DNA from: Mycolicibacterium diernhoferi
GTDB lineage: Bacteria > Actinomycetota > Actinomycetes > Mycobacteriales > Mycobacteriaceae
Length of the DNA stretch: 64,000 nucleotides
Assembly (NCBI RefSeq): GCF_019456655.1
Contig: NZ_CP080332.1
Location: 4,154,001-4,218,000 of the forward strand
Direction of reading: 5' to 3'
Shown: one piece after another, positions 62,468-64,000 of the stretch
Layout of the letters: every line of letters begins with the position of its first letter
Position numbering within the stretch: position 1 is the first letter of the stretch
Notes under the pieces: generated by a model
Seen by the model: only the letters and a program-made list of their open reading frames with translations
Database searches by the model: none
What the model was told of the DNA's origin: nothing
Program-made: the position numbers and the translations under genes

Positions 62468-64000
62468 TTCTTACGGCTTTCGATCTCGGACAGCTTCGCC
62501 AGCATGTTGTTGTAGGCGGCCAGTTCGGCGTCTTCATCGCGGTCCGCGGCCCGGTCGATCCGTTTCGCGGCGCGGTTGTCGCTGCGCCGCCACTGGATGA
62601 GCAGCGCCAGCATCACCAGCACCAACGGCACCTCACCGGTGGACCAGGCGATCCCGCCGCCGAGGCGCTGATCGGCGAGCAGGTCGGTGTGCCACGGCAG
62701 GCCGAGCGAGCGGTAGAAGTCTTCGGCGAGCACCGTCTGCATGCCCATCAGCACCACCCCGAAGAAGGCGTGCAGCGGCAGCGAACCGAAGACCATGCCC
62801 AGCTTGGCCAGGTGCGGGACCCGGCGCGGCGTCGGGTCGACGCCGATGACGACCCAGTAGAACAGGTAGCCGCTGAGCAGGAAGTGGATGTTCATCGCAA
62901 GATGCGCGCCGTGGTTGTCGGCGGCCGCGGTGAAGATGCCGCCGAAGTACAGCCCGTAGAAGCCCGCCACGAAGATCACCGTCGCGACGATCGGGTGGGT
63001 GAGGAATTTCGACACCCGGCTGTGCAGGGCGGCCAGCAGCCATTCCCGCGGGCCGGGCGGGTTGTCCTTACCGGCCGTCGGCAGCGCCCGTAGAGCCAGG
63101 GTGACCGGCGCGCCGAGCACCAGCAGCACCGGAACCAGCATCGAGAGCAGCATGTGCGCGGCCATGTGCATGCTGAACATCGCCGGCATGTACCGGCCGA
63201 GCCCAGACGACGTCGCGAACAACAGCGCCGCGCACCCGAGCAGCCAGGCGAGGATCCGGCCGGTGGGCCAGGCGTCCCCGCGGCGGCGCAGCCGCACCAC
63301 CCCGGCGATGTAGACCGCGGCCAGCACGATGGCCGCGGTGCCGAAGATGAGGTCGAAGCGCCAGTCGAACAGCACCCGGGCCAGGGTGGGCGGGCCGGCC
63401 AGGTCATAGCCGATCGCGACGGCGGTGACCGAGGGCAACTCCATCGGCGGTGGCGGTGGGGTGCGACCCAGGGCGACGGCCAGCCCGAAGGTCACCCCGA
63501 AGACCACCGACTCGACCAGTGCCAGCCGGATCAGCGGCCGCCGGGCCGTCGGGTCGGCGGCCAGCGCGCGCACGCTCTGCCGGCGCTGCAGCCAGCCCAG
63601 CACACCGAGTAGCACCAGCGCGGTGGCCTTCCCGATCAGCAGCCAGCCGTAGGTGTACTGGAACAACTCGGCGGGACGCACCCGCACCAGGGCATTGACG
63701 ATGCCGGACAGCGCCATCGCCGCGAAGCACCACAGCGCTATCGCCGAGAACCGGCGGGCGGCGACGTCGAGGTGGTCACCGCCTCGAACCGCGAGCGCCC
63801 ACAGCGCGAGCAGGCCGCCGGCCCACAGCACGCCAGCGATCAGGTGGATCAGCAGGCTGTTCGTCGCCACATCGTGCGCACCGCCGGAGGATGAGTGCCC
63901 GGTCAGGGCCAGCGGCAGCAGCGTCACCAGCGACCCGGCCAACAACACCGGCGTCCATGACCAGCGCAGTACCGGGATGGAGATCAACGTCACGATCGCG
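62464..64000 (-). CDS. CtaG/CopD-type membrane protein (partial, runs off the right edge)
   Basis: At least 509 residues; the frame is still open at the window edge, so the N-terminus is missing. Strongly hydrophobic, about 12 or more transmembrane segments. The first part resembles a CopD copper-resistance domain (HLIAGVLWAGGLLALWAL, FSAIALWCFAAMALSG). The second is the cytochrome-c-oxidase assembly CtaG-type domain (MFSMHMAAHMLLSMLVPVLLVLG, with His pairs, and HLAMNIHFLLSGYLFYW). From memory, Rv0102 of M. tuberculosis has this fusion. Role: copper delivery to oxidase or copper handling. The C-terminus is a charged cytoplasmic tail. Confidence 0.88.
   Translation of the reverse strand, partial: AIVTLISIPVLRWSWTPVLLAGSLVTLLPLALTGHSSSGGAHDVATNSLLIHLIAGVLWAGGLLALWALAVRGGDHLDVAARRFSAIALWCFAAMALSGIVNALVRVRPAELFQYTYGWLLIGKATALVLLGVLGWLQRRQSVRALAADPTARRPLIRLALVESVVFGVTFGLAVALGRTPPPPPMELPSVTAVAIGYDLAGPPTLARVLFDWRFDLIFGTAAIVLAAVYIAGVVRLRRRGDAWPTGRILAWLLGCAALLFATSSGLGRYMPAMFSMHMAAHMLLSMLVPVLLVLGAPVTLALRALPTAGKDNPPGPREWLLAALHSRVSKFLTHPIVATVIFVAGFYGLYFGGIFTAAADNHGAHLAMNIHFLLSGYLFYWVVIGVDPTPRRVPHLAKLGMVFGSLPLHAFFGVVLMGMQTVLAEDFYRSLGLPWHTDLLADQRLGGGIAWSTGEVPLVLVMLALLIQWRRSDNRAAKRIDRAADRDEDAELAAYNNMLAKLSEIESRKN

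Overview
The window is high-GC actinobacterial chromosome, almost certainly from a fast-growing environmental Mycobacterium (Mycolicibacterium). The evidence is a ClpP1/ClpP2 pair behind tig, a mycothiol-type CPWC thioredoxin-fold enzyme, a truncated haemoglobin of the GlbO type, the very large NAD-glutamate dehydrogenase, a 13E12-repeat HNH protein and a PknB-like PASTA kinase. The gene order clpP2-clpP1-tig ... DNA glycosylase-rpiB ... CPWC protein-pepN ... HNH-glbO-aglA ... gdh-ettA-ssb matches, from memory, the M. tuberculosis Rv2460c-Rv2478c neighbourhood, with several insertions. No database search was run; all family calls come from motifs and remembered family members.

Layout. 0-4 kb: a Gfo/Idh/MocA dehydrogenase with a sugar-phosphate isomerase/epimerase, then a FadD-type acyl-adenylating enzyme. 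4-13.4 kb: a type III glutamine synthetase, a 13E12 HNH protein, a LysR regulator divergent from an fdhF-fdhD formate-dehydrogenase-type unit, and an MFS/MHS transporter. 13.6-21.1 kb: proteostasis genes (clpX, clpP2, clpP1, tig) with an HD-GYP/LuxR protein and a small secreted Gly/Pro repeat protein between them, then tRNA-Pro.

21.29-33.11 kb: an integrated mobile element of about 11.8 kb in the 3' end of tRNA-Gly(UCC), bounded by an exact 60-bp direct repeat. It carries a tyrosine integrase, a small serine recombinase, a Cys/His small-terminase-like protein, a primase-polymerase/ATPase replication protein beside an iteron-like array, a small winged-helix protein, a major capsid protein, a 59-aa protein, a tail-type SGNH hydrolase and a secreted six-cysteine protein. 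It has no visible portal, large terminase, protease, tape measure or lysis genes. That combination (integrate, replicate, make a shell, but no means to package or lyse) suggests a phage satellite or reduced prophage in the style of M. tuberculosis phiRv1/phiRv2 or capsid-forming phage-inducible islands. It is the most interesting object here.

33.1-48.7 kb: a secreted glycoside-hydrolase-like protein behind an AT-rich leader, a DUF1542-like membrane protein, a CPA1 Na+/H+ antiporter, a Fpg/Nei glycosylase, rpiB, an MpaB-type oxygenase, a tightly overlapped nucleobase operon (NCS1 permease, cytosine-deaminase-like enzyme, 2OG-Fe(II) oxygenase), mgtE, the CPWC protein, pepN and a small HNH protein. 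48.7-64 kb: a DUF5130-like protein with the candidate oxidase subunit ctaJ, an HNH nuclease, glbO, the alpha-glucosidase aglA, two small genes overlapped with the 1615-aa gdh, ettA, a second-type SSB, a PknB-like PASTA kinase, and a CtaG/CopD membrane protein running off the right edge.
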